Notes: generated by a model from the sequence alone, not told the origin. A stretch of 40,411 bases of DNA from Elioraea sp. Yellowstone (GCF_006704265.1 NZ_VIKA01000010.1:7501-47911); one strand, 5' to 3'. Positions 19,607-27,774 are shown, counted from the first letter of the stretch. Made by a program: numbers and translations.

Positions 19607-21166
19607 TCAGCCGATGCGGCGATAGGCGAGGCCGCGCGCGAGCCAGCAGCCGACGGCTACGCCGGCGACGCGGCCGTCCGCGCGCTCGAAGGCGAGCGTC
19701 CAGTCGCCGGGCGGGGTGTGGTCGAGCGCGCGCGGGCAGGGCAGCGTCCAGAGATCGGCCGCGATCGGCTCGAGCAGCTCCATCCGTCCCCGGCCGAGGG
19801 GCCCCGAGAACCCGCCGTAGAGCACGCCGCCCGCGGAAACGATGTCGAGCTCGGAGTCGATCTCGTCGCAGCGGTAGCGGCCTGTGACGTCCATGGCTGC
19901 GCTGCCGCTGCAGGGCACGAGGCGTGCCGAGAGATTCTCGCCACGCCGCTCCATGCGGAGCCCGTCGCCGGTCGGGCGGAGCAGCGTCGTGCCGTTGGCG
20001 GCCGAGCCGTCCGGACGCAGCGCCAGCCGTTCCGGCGCCTGGCCGAACCGCAGCTCGACCTGCCCGCCGGGCGCGGACGCGATCCGGGCGAGGAGACGCG
20101 TCTCGGGCTCGCGATAGGCGCCGAGCCAGGGCGGGGCGGGCAGGGCGGGCACGTCAGGTGATCGCTCCACCCCCAGCGCGGCCGCGAGCAGATCGAGCGC
20201 GGCTGCGCGCGCATCCGCGAGATGGTTGAACAGCACCACCACGGAGAGACGCTCCGAGGCGACGTGCAGGCGGTGACTGCGCCAGCCGCGCAGCGCCCCG
20301 CCATGGCCGGTCACGGCACGGCCGAACTCGCTCGCGCGGCCGAGGCCGAAGCCGTAGGTCGCGGGCGTGCCGTCGGCGAAGAGGACAGGCGCGCCGAGGC
20401 GGCTGTAGAGCGCCTCCGGGTCGTCGCGCGTCGCATCGATGTGGCGTTCCCAGGCGATCAGGTCGTCGAGCGAGGCGCCGATGCCGGCATCGCCGGTCCA
20501 GAGGATGCGGTTCTCGGCCGCGCGGAAGCCGCTCGCCTGCGTGCCCTCGTAGCCTTCCGTGCCGTCCGGCATGGCGCGCGTGTCGGCGGCAAGGAAGGCG
20601 CTCGCCATGCCCGCCCGCGCGAAGATGCGCGTGCGCAACAGCTCGGCGAAGCTTCGCCCCGTGCGCGCCTCGATGATGTCCGAGAGGATGCGGAAGTTCT
20701 GGTTGGCGTAGGACGAGCGCGTGCCGGGCGCGAAGTGCAGGCTCCGCGTCGCGCCGATCAGCCGCGCCGCATCCGCATCCGCGAACGGCGCCTCGACCGG
20801 GGAGCCCTGCAGCATCGCCACCGCCCAGTAATCGCGCAGTCCCGATTGGTTGTGGCAGAGATGCAGCGCGCCGGGCACCGGCCCGGCAAGGTGCGGCAGG
20901 CGCGCGCGCACCTCCTCGTCCAGCACCGCCGGATCCGGGAACGCGTCGAGCAGCAGCGCGCAGGTGAACTGCTTGGTGATCGAGCAGATGCGGAACAGCG
21001 TGCGCGGGGTGAAGGGGATGCGGCGCTCGGCGTTCGCCCAGCCCCAGGCGTGGCGCACCAGCACCTCGCCCGCGCGCAGCACGGCGACCGCGCCGCCCGG
21101 CCCGGGATAGGCGCGCGGCAGGGCCTCCACGGCGCGGTCGAGGCGGGCGGACAGGGCGGCCGTCAT
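19607..21166 (-). CDS. dap: D-aminopeptidase (serine S12 / penicillin-recognising family)
   Basis: 519 aa from the ATG at 21166, almost exactly the length of Ochrobactrum anthropi DAP (520 aa). The active-site residues fall at the same or adjacent numbers: SITK with S62 and K65, Y153 in YANQN, and H288-G-G (HTG-like motif) in HGGALRGW. The N-terminal catalytic domain is class C beta-lactamase-like. About 190 C-terminal residues form the extra beta-barrel domains special to DAP, ending VGCWLARGLAYRRIG as in the reference enzyme. It releases N-terminal D-residues (D-Ala, D-Ser, D-Thr) from small peptides and amides. No signal peptide is apparent, so it is likely cytoplasmic. It converges on the receiver-RadC gene with a 3-bp gap. 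Confidence 0.92.
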   Translation of the reverse strand: MTAALSARLDRAVEALPRAYPGPGGAVAVLRAGEVLVRHAWGWANAERRIPFTPRTLFRICSITKQFTCALLLDAFPDPAVLDEEVRARLPHLAGPVPGALHLCHNQSGLRDYWAVAMLQGSPVEAPFADADAARLIGATRSLHFAPGTRSSYANQNFRILSDIIEARTGRSFAELLRTRIFARAGMASAFLAADTRAMPDGTEGYEGTQASGFRAAENRILWTGDAGIGASLDDLIAWERHIDATRDDPEALYSRLGAPVLFADGTPATYGFGLGRASEFGRAVTGHGGALRGWRSHRLHVASERLSVVVLFNHLADARAAALDLLAAALGVERSPDVPALPAPPWLGAYREPETRLLARIASAPGGQVELRFGQAPERLALRPDGSAANGTTLLRPTGDGLRMERRGENLSARLVPCSGSAAMDVTGRYRCDEIDSELDIVSAGGVLYGGFSGPLGRGRMELLEPIAADLWTLPCPRALDHTPPGDWTLAFERADGRVAGVAVGCWLARGLAYRRIG

Positions 21167-21274
21167 CGCCGCAGTCTGGCGCGGCCGGCCGTGGCGGTGA
21201 AGCGGGTCGACCCCGGTTGCCATCGCGCGCCGGACCTGTCAGCACTCCGGAGGAGAGACGACAGGAGGGTGCGG

Positions 21275-22105
21275 ATGGGTCTGATCGAGCGGATCGGCGT
21301 GGATGTGGGGCGCCGGCTTCGGCTGGAGGATGCGATCGCGTGGGCGGCGGCGAACGGGGTCCGCTACATCGACATCCAGCTCGACACCGGGGCGAACGCG
21401 GTGACCAGCTTCGACGACGCGCGCTGCCGTGCGATCCGCGCCGCGCTGGAGAAGCACGGCATCCATCTCGGCCTGCACACGCTCTCCGCGGTCAACGTCG
21501 CCGAGTATTCGCCGTTCCTCTCCGAGGCGGTCGATGCCTACATGAAGGCATATATCGACGCCGCCCCGCGGCTCGGCGCGGCCTCGATCGTGGTGCACGC
21601 GGGCTACCACTTCACCGCCGATGCCGAGATGCGCATGCAGGCGGGGCTGGACCGGCTCAAGCGCATGGCCGCCTATGCCGAGGCCAAGGGCACCCTTCTG
21701 CTGCTCGAGAACCTGAACAAGGAGCCGGCGGAGGCCGAGGTGCACTACCTCGCGCACACGATCGAGGAGTGGCGCTACTACTACGAGGCGATCGACAGCC
21801 CCGCCCTCGCGCTGTCCTTCACGGCCAACCATGCGCATCTGCTCCCGGAGGGCGTGGAGGGGTTCGTCGCCGCGATCCCGATGCACCGCGTGGTGGAGGT
21901 AAGGCTGGCCGACTGTTTCCGCCTCGGCCACGAGCAGCACCTCGTCCCGGGACAGGGCGATTTCGACTTCGGCGCGATGTTCCGGCTGATCGAGGGCACG
22001 GGGTTCAAGGGCCACTACATGAACGCCTTCGGCACGCTCGAGGACATGCAGGAGGCGCGCGCCCGGCTGGCAGCACTCGCGCGCGCGGCCGGCGTGGCCG
22101 CCTGA
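21275..22105 (+). CDS. Sugar phosphate isomerase/epimerase family protein (TIM barrel)
   Basis: 276 aa from the ATG at 21275, after AGGAGGG. It is an AP-endonuclease-2-type TIM barrel: N-terminal strand RIGVDVGRRLRLEDAIAWAAANG, HLGLHTLS, the VVHAGYH strand, LLLENLNKE (metal-ligand Glu) and a C-terminal GHYMNAFG. Such proteins are divalent-metal sugar isomerases, epimerases or inosose dehydratases. The substrate is not identifiable, and no sugar-uptake genes are adjacent. It is followed 24 bp later by the gamma carbonic anhydrase on the same strand, possibly one transcript. Confidence 0.88.
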   Translation: MGLIERIGVDVGRRLRLEDAIAWAAANGVRYIDIQLDTGANAVTSFDDARCRAIRAALEKHGIHLGLHTLSAVNVAEYSPFLSEAVDAYMKAYIDAAPRLGAASIVVHAGYHFTADAEMRMQAGLDRLKRMAAYAEAKGTLLLLENLNKEPAEAEVHYLAHTIEEWRYYYEAIDSPALALSFTANHAHLLPEGVEGFVAAIPMHRVVEVRLADCFRLGHEQHLVPGQGDFDFGAMFRLIEGTGFKGHYMNAFGTLEDMQEARARLAALARAAGVAA

Positions 22106-22129
22106 GGCCCTCGGACCCGGAGACCCGCC

Positions 22130-22660
22130 ATGCCCGTCTACGCCCTGGATGACCGCGCGCCACGCCTCGCCGCGCCGGAGCGCATCTGGATCGCGCCCGA
22201 CGCGCACGTCATCGGCGACGTGGTGCTGGAGGAGGATGTCAGCGTCTGGTTCGGCGCGGTGTTGCGCGGCGACAACGAGCCGATCGTGATCGGCGCGCGG
22301 AGCAACGTGCAGGAAGGCGCGATGCTGCATGCCGATCCCGGCTTCCCGCTGACCGTGGGGGAGGACGTGACGATCGGCCACCACGCGATCCTGCACGGCT
22401 GCACGGTAGGTGCAGGCGCGCTGATCGGCATGGGGGCGACGGTGCTGAACGGCGCGCGCATCGGTGCGGGGTCGCTCGTGGGCGCGAATGCGCTGGTCAC
22501 CGAGGGCAAGACGTTCCCGGAGCGGTCGCTGATCCTCGGCAGTCCGGCGAAGGCGGTGCGCACGCTGGACGAGGCGGCGGTGGAGCGGATCCGCGGCTCG
22601 GCGCTGCACTATGTGCGCAACGCGCGCCGCTTCGCGGCCGGGCTGAGGCGGCTCGGCTGA
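22130..22660 (+). CDS. Gamma carbonic anhydrase family protein
   Basis: 176 aa. A left-handed beta-helix of hexapeptide repeats runs from about residue 22 to 135 ([19 protein letters not shown] onward). The three zinc His ligands are visible as H67 (AMLHADPG) and H84/H89 in [10 protein letters not shown]-terminal amphipathic helix follows. Family members (CaiE/YrdA/PaaY-like) may hydrate CO2 or hydrolyse CoA thioesters; many have little carbonic anhydrase activity. It starts 24 bp after the sugar-isomerase gene. Confidence 0.92.
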   Translation: MPVYALDDRAPRLAAPERIWIAPDAHVIGDVVLEEDVSVWFGAVLRGDNEPIVIGARSNVQEGAMLHADPGFPLTVGEDVTIGHHAILHGCTVGAGALIGMGATVLNGARIGAGSLVGANALVTEGKTFPERSLILGSPAKAVRTLDEAAVERIRGSALHYVRNARRFAAGLRRLG

Positions 22661-22745
22661 AGGGCGGGGTGGCGCCGGCGGCCGGCCGCGCGACCATCTC
22701 CGGCCGGGGCGCCCCGTCGGGTTCGGACGGAGGGTGAAGGACGCC

Positions 22746-24068
22746 ATGGACCGCTCGCTCTTCCACCCCGCGTTCAAGGCGCGGCCCTACTGGTGGGACG
22801 ACATCCCGATCGGCGAGAACCCCGAGGCCGAACTGCCGGCGAGGACCGACGTGGTGATCGTCGGCGGCGGGCTGACAGGCCTGAACTGCGCGATCGAGCT
22901 CGCCCGCGGCGGCGCGGGCTGCGTGGTGCTGGAGGCAGAGGATTTCGGCTTCGGCGCCTCGACGCGCAACGGCGGCGGCGTCTCCGGCGGAATCAATCTC
23001 GGCAAGGGCATGTCGGGTGCCAGGAGCCGCGACGGCGGCATCGATCCCGTGATGCGCGCGATGATCGGCGATGCCGCCGAGAGCTTCGCGCATATCGAGA
23101 CGGTGATCGCGCGCGAGCAGATCGACTGCTGCTGGGAGCGGTCGGGCCGCTTCGTCGGCGCCTTCACGCCGAAGCACTATGACGGGCTTGCCGCGAGGCT
23201 CGACCTGCTCAACGCCGTGGCGGAGGCGGGGGCGGAGATGGTGCCGCGCGCGCGCCAGCGCGAGGAGATCGCCTCCGACTACTATTTCGGCGGGATGCGC
23301 ATCGGCCGCAGCGGCAAGCTGCATCCGGGCCTCTACCATCGCGGGCTGATGCAGGCCGCAGAGCGTCACGGCGCCGTGCTGGTCGGGCGCTGCCCGGCGG
23401 GGCGCGTGACGCGCAACGGCACGACCTGGACGGTCGAGACGCCGCGCGGCACGGTCGCGGCGCGCGAGGTGATGATCGCCACCAACGGCTACACCGGCGA
23501 TCTCACGCCCGATCTCAAGCGGCGCGTGATCCCGCTCGCCTCGCACATCATCGCCACCGAGCCGCTCGATCCCGGACTGGCACGCAGCCTGATCCCGCGC
23601 GGCCGCACCCTCTCCGACACGAAGCGCGTGCTCTGCTACTACCGGATGTCGCCGGACGGCACGCGCGTGATCTTTGGCGGGCGCGCGCGTTTCACGGAGG
23701 TGGGGCCGGCGGTCTCGGCCCCCGCCCTGCACGCGATGATGCTGGAGCGCTGGCCGCAGCTGAAGGGCGTCCGGATCACCCATGCGTGGAGCGGCAACAC
23801 CGCCTTCACCTTCGACCACCTGCCGCATATCGGGGTGACGGCGAAGGGGCTGCACTACGCGATGGGCTGCAACGGCTCGGGTGTGGCGATGCTCTCCTAT
23901 CTCGGCGCGCAGGCGGGGCGGACGATCCTCGGCGGCGGCAACCGCCTCACGGCCTTCGACGGGCGCGACTTCCCCACGCGTCCGCTCTACACCGGCCGTC
24001 CCTGGTTCCTGCCCGCGATCGGCTCCTGGTACCGCTTCCGCGACTGGCTCGATCGCCGAGTCGCCTGA
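22746..24068 (+). CDS. NAD(P)/FAD-dependent oxidoreductase (DAO family, PuuB-like)
   Basis: 440 aa from the ATG at 22746, with AAGGA 4 nt upstream; an in-frame GTG at 22734 adds four residues. The dinucleotide-binding fold is DVVIVGGGLTGLNCAIELA with GxGxxG, followed by LEAEDFGFGASTRNGG, the pattern of glycine/D-amino-acid oxidase-type flavoproteins that oxidise amines. The C-terminal FAD contact GCNGSGVAMLSYLG is present. The opening YWWDDIP is characteristic of the gamma-glutamylputrescine-oxidase-like branch. Substrate unknown; probably a secondary amine or a D-amino acid. A copy of the 130-bp repeat begins 27 bp after its stop. Confidence 0.9.
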   Translation: MDRSLFHPAFKARPYWWDDIPIGENPEAELPARTDVVIVGGGLTGLNCAIELARGGAGCVVLEAEDFGFGASTRNGGGVSGGINLGKGMSGARSRDGGIDPVMRAMIGDAAESFAHIETVIAREQIDCCWERSGRFVGAFTPKHYDGLAARLDLLNAVAEAGAEMVPRARQREEIASDYYFGGMRIGRSGKLHPGLYHRGLMQAAERHGAVLVGRCPAGRVTRNGTTWTVETPRGTVAAREVMIATNGYTGDLTPDLKRRVIPLASHIIATEPLDPGLARSLIPRGRTLSDTKRVLCYYRMSPDGTRVIFGGRARFTEVGPAVSAPALHAMMLERWPQLKGVRITHAWSGNTAFTFDHLPHIGVTAKGLHYAMGCNGSGVAMLSYLGAQAGRTILGGGNRLTAFDGRDFPTRPLYTGRPWFLPAIGSWYRFRDWLDRRVA

Positions 24069-24423
24069 TCCGCGCGGCGCGCGGCTTCCGACGCCTGATA
24101 CCCTCCGCACAAAGGCTCGACCTTTGTGCGGAGGGTATCGCGCGCGGGGCTGGTGGGGCGGCCGCGCGCGAACATGACCCCGTACCAGCCCGCCGAAGGT
24201 CAAACCTTCGGCGGGCTGGTATGAGCGCGATCCGGTCCGCGCGCGCGGACGCCGAGGCGGGTTCCGGCTGCGCGGAGCCGGCTCCAGGGCTTGCCGGCCC
24301 GCCTCTTCACCCGATCCGGTGCGTCCGCCGGATCGCGATCTGCGCTAGTCTCGACGTGACGACGCCCACGGGAGACGCCCCCATGCCGCAGCCCGCACCC
24401 GTGCCCTACGGAACGGCCGCACG
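24069..24423. other. Gene-free stretch with repeat copy A and a mini-ORF
   Basis: 355 bp between the FAD oxidoreductase and the NTF2-like gene. It holds repeat copy A (24095-24224), GC-rich sequence with no recognised feature (24225-24360), and a 14-codon open frame that runs into the next gene. Confidence 0.7.
24095..24224 (+). repeat. 130-bp double-hairpin repeat, copy A
   Basis: Three parts. Hairpin 1 is a perfect 19-bp stem (24097-24115 with 24121-24139, loop CTCGA). The core at 24139-24181 contains a 9-bp inverted repeat (24139-24147 with 24162-24170) around GGCTGGTGGGGCG. Hairpin 2 is a perfect 18-bp stem (24183-24200 with 24204-24221, loop CAA). It matches copy B (33501-33630) with 3 substitutions and no gap, in the same orientation, and both lie just after a plus-strand stop codon. 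No coding function is likely. It may be a REP/MITE-like mobile module or a 3'-end RNA element. Confidence 0.9.
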
Positions 24424-24427
24424 ATGA
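24383..24427 (+). CDS. 14-codon mini-ORF coupled to the NTF2-like gene (tentative)
   Basis: ATG at 24383 with GGGAGA 7 nt upstream encodes MPQPAPVPYGTAAR, and its TGA overlaps the ATG of the next gene (ATGA). The downstream gene has no good ribosome site of its own, so this could be a translation-coupling leader. Its length makes chance likely. Confidence 0.25.
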   Translation: MPQPAPVPYGTAAR

Positions 24428-24861
24428 GCCTGCCGCCCGGGCTGCCGCCGGGTCTGGTGGAGGACGCGGTGCTCGGCGCCAACCAGGCCTTCTACGAGGC
24501 GTTCAACGCGCGCGACACGGCGGCGATGGAGGCGCTCTGGTCGCGGGAGGCGCCGGTCGCCTGCATCCACCCCGGCTGGAATCCGATGACCTCGCGCGAG
24601 GAGATCCTGGCCGCCTGGGCGGCCATCCTCGGCAATCCGGAGGCGCCCGAGGTCACCTGCGAGGATCCGGAGGTGATGCTGCACGGCGAGATCGCCTTCG
24701 TGATCTGCCACGAGCGCGTGGGCGGGGCGCTGCTCGCCTGCACCAACGGCTTCCGCCTCGAGGACGGGATATGGCGGATGGTGCTGCATCAGGCCGGGCC
24801 GGTGGGCGAGGAGCCGACGCGACGGGCGCCGGTGGCGACGCGCTCGCGCCGCGTCCACTGA
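24424..24861 (+). CDS. Nuclear transport factor 2 (SnoaL-like) family protein
   Basis: 145 aa. It shows the small cone-shaped NTF2 fold pattern: N-terminal helices with ANQAFYEAFNARDTAAMEALW, the CIHPGW segment, then strands ending GIWRMVLHQAGP. The motif NARDTAAMEALW...HPGW is typical of the DUF4440/SnoaL_3 branch, which includes enzymes and ligand-binding domains. No catalytic residues can be assigned. The C-terminal 15 residues are basic and low-complexity. It lies between repeat copies A and C. Confidence 0.85.
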   Translation: MSLPPGLPPGLVEDAVLGANQAFYEAFNARDTAAMEALWSREAPVACIHPGWNPMTSREEILAAWAAILGNPEAPEVTCEDPEVMLHGEIAFVICHERVGGALLACTNGFRLEDGIWRMVLHQAGPVGEEPTRRAPVATRSRRVH

Positions 24862-24883
24862 TGGCGGTAGGGTAAGGGGTTGA

Positions 24884-24944
24884 CCTCTGGGCTGCCGGTA
24901 TGGCCGCGCGGAGCTGGTGGGGCGACCGCGCGCGAAACCAGAGG
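24884..24944 (+). repeat. Diverged third copy (C) of the repeat core
   Basis: Bases 24904-24934 match the core of copies A and B: CGCGCGG, then RGCTGGTGGGGCGR, then CCGCGCGCGAA, with the same 14-nt loop between the arms. Neither long hairpin is present. Instead the core is bracketed by a 7-bp inverted repeat, CCTCTGG (24884-24890) with CCAGAGG (24938-24944). It again lies just 3' of a plus-strand gene, in the same orientation. Confidence 0.65.
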
Positions 24945-24990
24945 AGAAGACCCATCGATCAGCGACGGCCGTTCCGGCCAGGCGGCGTGC

Positions 24991-25773
24991 TCAGCGCAGC
25001 GAGCGATGGGGCGCACCCCAGACCAGGCTGTCGTCGCCGAAGTCGCGCGCGGCGACCTGGTGTGGTTCCGCCGGCGGACTGCGCACGGGGCGCGCGTCGC
25101 GCACCGAGGCATCGGCAAGCTCGAGCAGGTCGCTGGCGTCGAGTCCGGCGCCCGCCTGGCCGACATAGGCGGGGGGCCGGGACGCGGCGGCGGCGGCGCG
25201 CGCGTTGAGCCGCTCCACCGCCGGCGAGACCGCACCGTCGGCGGCGGCGACGTTGGCGACGGTGCGGGGATAGATGAAGCCCCAGGTCGGGTAGATACGG
25301 CCGTAGCCCGAACCGCGGCCATGGATCTCCACACGCACGGCCGTCCAGTCGTTGGCGTCGGAGACGTCGATCACGGAGACGCTGCGCGCGACCCGGCCCT
25401 TCGGCACGCCCGGGCCCGGCCAGTTGGCATGATCGACCAGGATCTCGCGCGCCGAGACGATCTGGCTGACGACCGAGACGTGGCCGAGCCGCATCGCACC
25501 GGTCGGCTTGAAGGTCAGCACCGAGCCGACCTCCGGGCGGCTGCCGCGCTCGTAGCGGCCTTCCGCCTGGTGCCACCAGGTGCGGGCATTGCCGACGATG
25601 TCGATGCCGGAGAGATGGCGGGCGAAGGGTACGCATTGCAGGCCGATCACGGGGGCGGGGCGCGAAACCGCCTGGCGGTTCGCCTGGGCCTCCGCGGGAG
25701 CGGTCGGCATCGCCACCGCGAGAAGGGAGGCGAGAGCAACAACGCTCCGGAAGCCGCAACGATCGACGCGCAT
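24991..25773 (-). CDS. Secreted CHAP domain-containing protein
   Basis: 260 aa from the ATG at 25773, preceded by GGGAGAGGG; a longer frame to 26031 crosses an AT-rich promoter region. A signal peptide is clear (MRVDRCGFRSVVALASLLAV, cleavage near AEAQA at 28-31). The CHAP (NlpC/P60-like cysteine amidase) domain occupies about 40-160: catalytic Cys47 in GLQCVPFAR, His98 in RLGHVSVV, and a third residue near H115/N117. CHAP amidases or endopeptidases cut peptidoglycan. The roughly 100 C-terminal residues are Ala-rich and poorly conserved. It is periplasmic or secreted, likely a cell-wall enzyme. Confidence 0.9.
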   Translation of the reverse strand: MRVDRCGFRSVVALASLLAVAMPTAPAEAQANRQAVSRPAPVIGLQCVPFARHLSGIDIVGNARTWWHQAEGRYERGSRPEVGSVLTFKPTGAMRLGHVSVVSQIVSAREILVDHANWPGPGVPKGRVARSVSVIDVSDANDWTAVRVEIHGRGSGYGRIYPTWGFIYPRTVANVAAADGAVSPAVERLNARAAAAASRPPAYVGQAGAGLDASDLLELADASVRDARPVRSPPAEPHQVAARDFGDDSLVWGAPHRSLR

Positions 25774-25883
25774 GGCTGACCCTCTCCCGAGAGATGACTG
25801 CGAAGCCCGAGGAGGAGGCCGCGCGGCACGCGAACAGGCAACCCGCGATTGCGACTGCCACCGTATTGCCCGATTGTTTCCCG

Positions 25884-25913
25884 TGTTTCGGCTGTGGACA
25901 CCGAACCGAAACA
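25884..25913. promoter_or_regulatory. Inverted repeat upstream of the CHAP gene
   Basis: TGTTTCGG (25884-25891) and CCGAAACA (25906-25913) form a perfect 8-bp inverted repeat with a 14-bp centre, in an AT-rich gap and about 10 bp downstream of the proposed -10 on the transcribed side. It could be an operator or an RNA hairpin in the 5' leader. Confidence 0.35.
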
Positions 25914-25923
25914 GGATGAAAAT

Positions 25924-25953
25924 CCTATAACAGCATATTTCGTTGTGTTTCGA
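25924..25953 (-). promoter_or_regulatory. Candidate extended -10 promoter for the CHAP gene
   Basis: On the minus strand, TGTTATAGG (25932-25924) is an extended -10, with TCGAAA (25953-25948) 18 nt upstream as a 4/6 -35. The region 25860-25960 is notably AT-rich for this genome. The predicted leader is about 145 nt long. Confidence 0.4.
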
Positions 25954-25992
25954 CGGGCGCGGCCAAGCGGTCGCAACAGGCACCCGAAAGAA

Positions 25993-26019
25993 GACCCCCG
26001 CCGGTGACCGGCGGGGGTC
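25993..26019 (-). terminator. Intrinsic terminator-like hairpin after ridA
   Basis: A perfect 12-bp stem (25993-26004 with 26008-26019, 3-nt loop) lies 30 bp past the ridA stop. Read on the minus strand it is followed by TTCTTTC, a T-rich tail, so it fits an intrinsic terminator for the ridA transcript. Confidence 0.65.
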
Positions 26020-26049
26020 GGACCACTTCATCCCGAACGGGTGCGGGCG

Positions 26050-26400
26050 CTATTTGCAGGCGACGACCATGATCTCGACCAGCATGGCCGGATTGGCGAG
26101 CTTCGATTCGACGCAGGCCCGCGCCGGCGCCATCCCGGGCGGCACCCACGCGGTCCAGACCTCGTTCATGGCGTCGCGCAGCGTGATGTCGGAGAGCCAG
26201 ATCTGGGCCGACAGCAGCCTGGTCTTGTCGGTGCCGCGCTCCTCGAGCAGGGCATCGATCTGGTCGAGCACGTCCCTGGTCTGGCCCTTGATGTCCTTCG
26301 ACGTGTCCTTGGCGGTCACGCCGCGCAGGAACACGAAGCCGTGGTACTCGACGGCATCGGAATAGATCTTGCCCGGGTTCACGCGGTCGATCCGGCTCAT
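26050..26400 (-). CDS. RidA family protein
   Basis: 116 aa from the ATG at 26400, preceded by a GAGAGGGGAGAGGG purine stretch. RidA (YjgF/YER057c/UK114) trimers hydrolyse reactive enamine/imine intermediates released by PLP enzymes. The key Arg that holds the substrate carboxylate is present as R94 in APARACVESK, and the C-terminal MLVEIMVVA strand matches the family. It may belong to a catabolic subfamily (Rid2-7) rather than housekeeping RidA, which cannot be decided. The hypothetical gene upstream on the same strand ends 73 bp before it. Confidence 0.92.
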   Translation of the reverse strand: MSRIDRVNPGKIYSDAVEYHGFVFLRGVTAKDTSKDIKGQTRDVLDQIDALLEERGTDKTRLLSAQIWLSDITLRDAMNEVWTAWVPPGMAPARACVESKLANPAMLVEIMVVACK

Positions 26401-26473
26401 GCGCCCTCTCCCCTCTCTGGTTGGTGGAACGGCGCGGAGTGTAGAGCCCGCGGCCGGACGGACAACCTGGGTG

Positions 26474-26761
26474 TCAGAAGCGCGGCGGCCCGGCCGCGGT
26501 GGCGGTGACGACGCAACGGCAGAACGGGCAGACCGACAGCCGCTCCACAGCCTCGGCCACATCCGGCGGGGCGTCGCGGCCCTTGAGGAGGGCAGCGATC
26601 TCGGCGCGAAGCTCGTCGTGGATCGGCGAGCGGGCGCAGGCCGCGTTGGCCGACCAGTCGGCGGCGGACGGGACGTCGAGCGGCTCGACCCGGAAGGCGC
26701 GCGCGGGTGCCACGACCGCGACGGTCGCGAACAGGCCGAGCAGCGCGCGGCGTGAACTCAT
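26474..26761 (-). CDS. Small exported protein of unknown function with C-terminal Cys motif
   Basis: 95 aa from the ATG at 26761. The frame runs on upstream into the oxidoreductase gene, but an N-terminal Sec-type signal begins exactly here (MSSRRALLGLFATVAVVAPARA, cleavage near residue 22). The mature part is acidic-helical (HDELRAEIAALLKGRDAPPDVAEAVERL) and ends with CPFCRC. A further Cys sits in AACARSP. The closely spaced cysteines could bind a metal or form disulfides. Not recognised as a named family. It lies between the Gfo/Idh gene and ridA on the same strand. Confidence 0.7.
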   Translation of the reverse strand: MSSRRALLGLFATVAVVAPARAFRVEPLDVPSAADWSANAACARSPIHDELRAEIAALLKGRDAPPDVAEAVERLSVCPFCRCVVTATAAGPPRF

Positions 26762-26799
26762 GGACGGCACCTTACCCCGCGGCCGCCGCGCCCCGCACG

Positions 26800-27774
26800 T
26801 CACGGCACGGCGATCCAGCCGGGGCTCCGCGCGCCCCTGGCAACCGCCTCGAACATCGCCGCCGAGTGCACCGCCTCCTCGAGCGACAGCGGATAGGCCG
26901 GCCCGCCCGCGCAGGCGGCGGCGAAGGCCTCGAGCTCGGCTCGCTCGAGATCGACCGGCTCGAACCTGATGCGCTCGTGCGGCTTGCCCTCGCGGCCCAC
27001 CACCAGCGTATCGGTGCCCCACATCTCCACCCAAGCCTCCGAGCCGAACACCTGCAGGCGCCAGAGCCGCGGCACGGCGGCGAGCGTGGTCAGCGTGCCG
27101 GTGACGCCGCTCCCGAACCGCACCAGCGCGGCGGTGGTGTCGTCGAGCCCGTTGGTGGCCACACGGGCATGGCTCACCACCGAGACCTCGGCCAGCGGCC
27201 CGCACAGGTTCTGGAACATGTCGAGCATGTGGATGCCCATGCCGGCGAGCCCGCCGGCAGGGCTCTCGACCGGATCGGCACGCCACATCCCGGGCTTGTA
27301 GGCGAGCGCGCCGGGGCCGGAGATGTTGCCTTCGATGTGGCAGAGCGTGCCGAGCGCGCCCTCGGCGATCATCCGCTTCAGCCGGGCGACCGCGGGCAGG
27401 AAGCGGCGGTTGTGGCCGAGCGCCATCACCACGCCGGCCTGGCGCACGGCAGCGACGGCCTGCTCGGCGGACGCCCGGGTGAGCGTGAACGGCTTCTCGA
27501 CGAAGATCTGCTTGCCCGCGCGCGCCGCGGCGATCACCTGCCCGGCGTGCTGCGAATGCGGGGTGGCCAGCACCACCGCCCCGACCGCCGGATCGGCGAG
27601 CACGGCATCGTAGTCCGGAAGCATGCGGATGCCCTGGGTTCTGGCCCAGTCGGCCGCCTTCTCGGGGCTGCGCGTGCAGCCGGCGACGAAGCGGATCGCC
27701 TCCGACTTGCCCTGCACGCTCTCCACCAGCACGCGGCCCCAGCGGCCCATGCCCACGATCGCGGCGTCGATCAT
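26800..27774 (-). CDS. Gfo/Idh/MocA family oxidoreductase
   Basis: 324 aa from the ATG at 27774, after GGGAGGGA. The N-terminal Rossmann fold opens AAIVGMGRWGRVLVESV (GxGxxG) and has the family's EKPF motif (FVEKPFTLT, about 94-102). The C-terminal alpha/beta substrate domain contains GLAGMGIHMLDMF, whose His is the likely catalytic or substrate residue. NAD(P)-dependent oxidation of a sugar, inositol or similar polyol is typical; the substrate is unknown. Its start overlaps the MFS stop by ATGA, so the transporter may supply or export its substrate. Confidence 0.92.
   Translation of the reverse strand: MIDAAIVGMGRWGRVLVESVQGKSEAIRFVAGCTRSPEKAADWARTQGIRMLPDYDAVLADPAVGAVVLATPHSQHAGQVIAAARAGKQIFVEKPFTLTRASAEQAVAAVRQAGVVMALGHNRRFLPAVARLKRMIAEGALGTLCHIEGNISGPGALAYKPGMWRADPVESPAGGLAGMGIHMLDMFQNLCGPLAEVSVVSHARVATNGLDDTTAALVRFGSGVTGTLTTLAAVPRLWRLQVFGSEAWVEMWGTDTLVVGREGKPHERIRFEPVDLERAELEAFAAACAGGPAYPLSLEEAVHSAAMFEAVARGARSPGWIAVP

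Noticed and set aside
24095-24224. Small proteins encoded within the repeat copies, on both strands
   Set aside because: The similar peptides seen in copies A and B only reflect the nearly identical DNA; there is no ribosome site, and changes are too few to show selection on codons.
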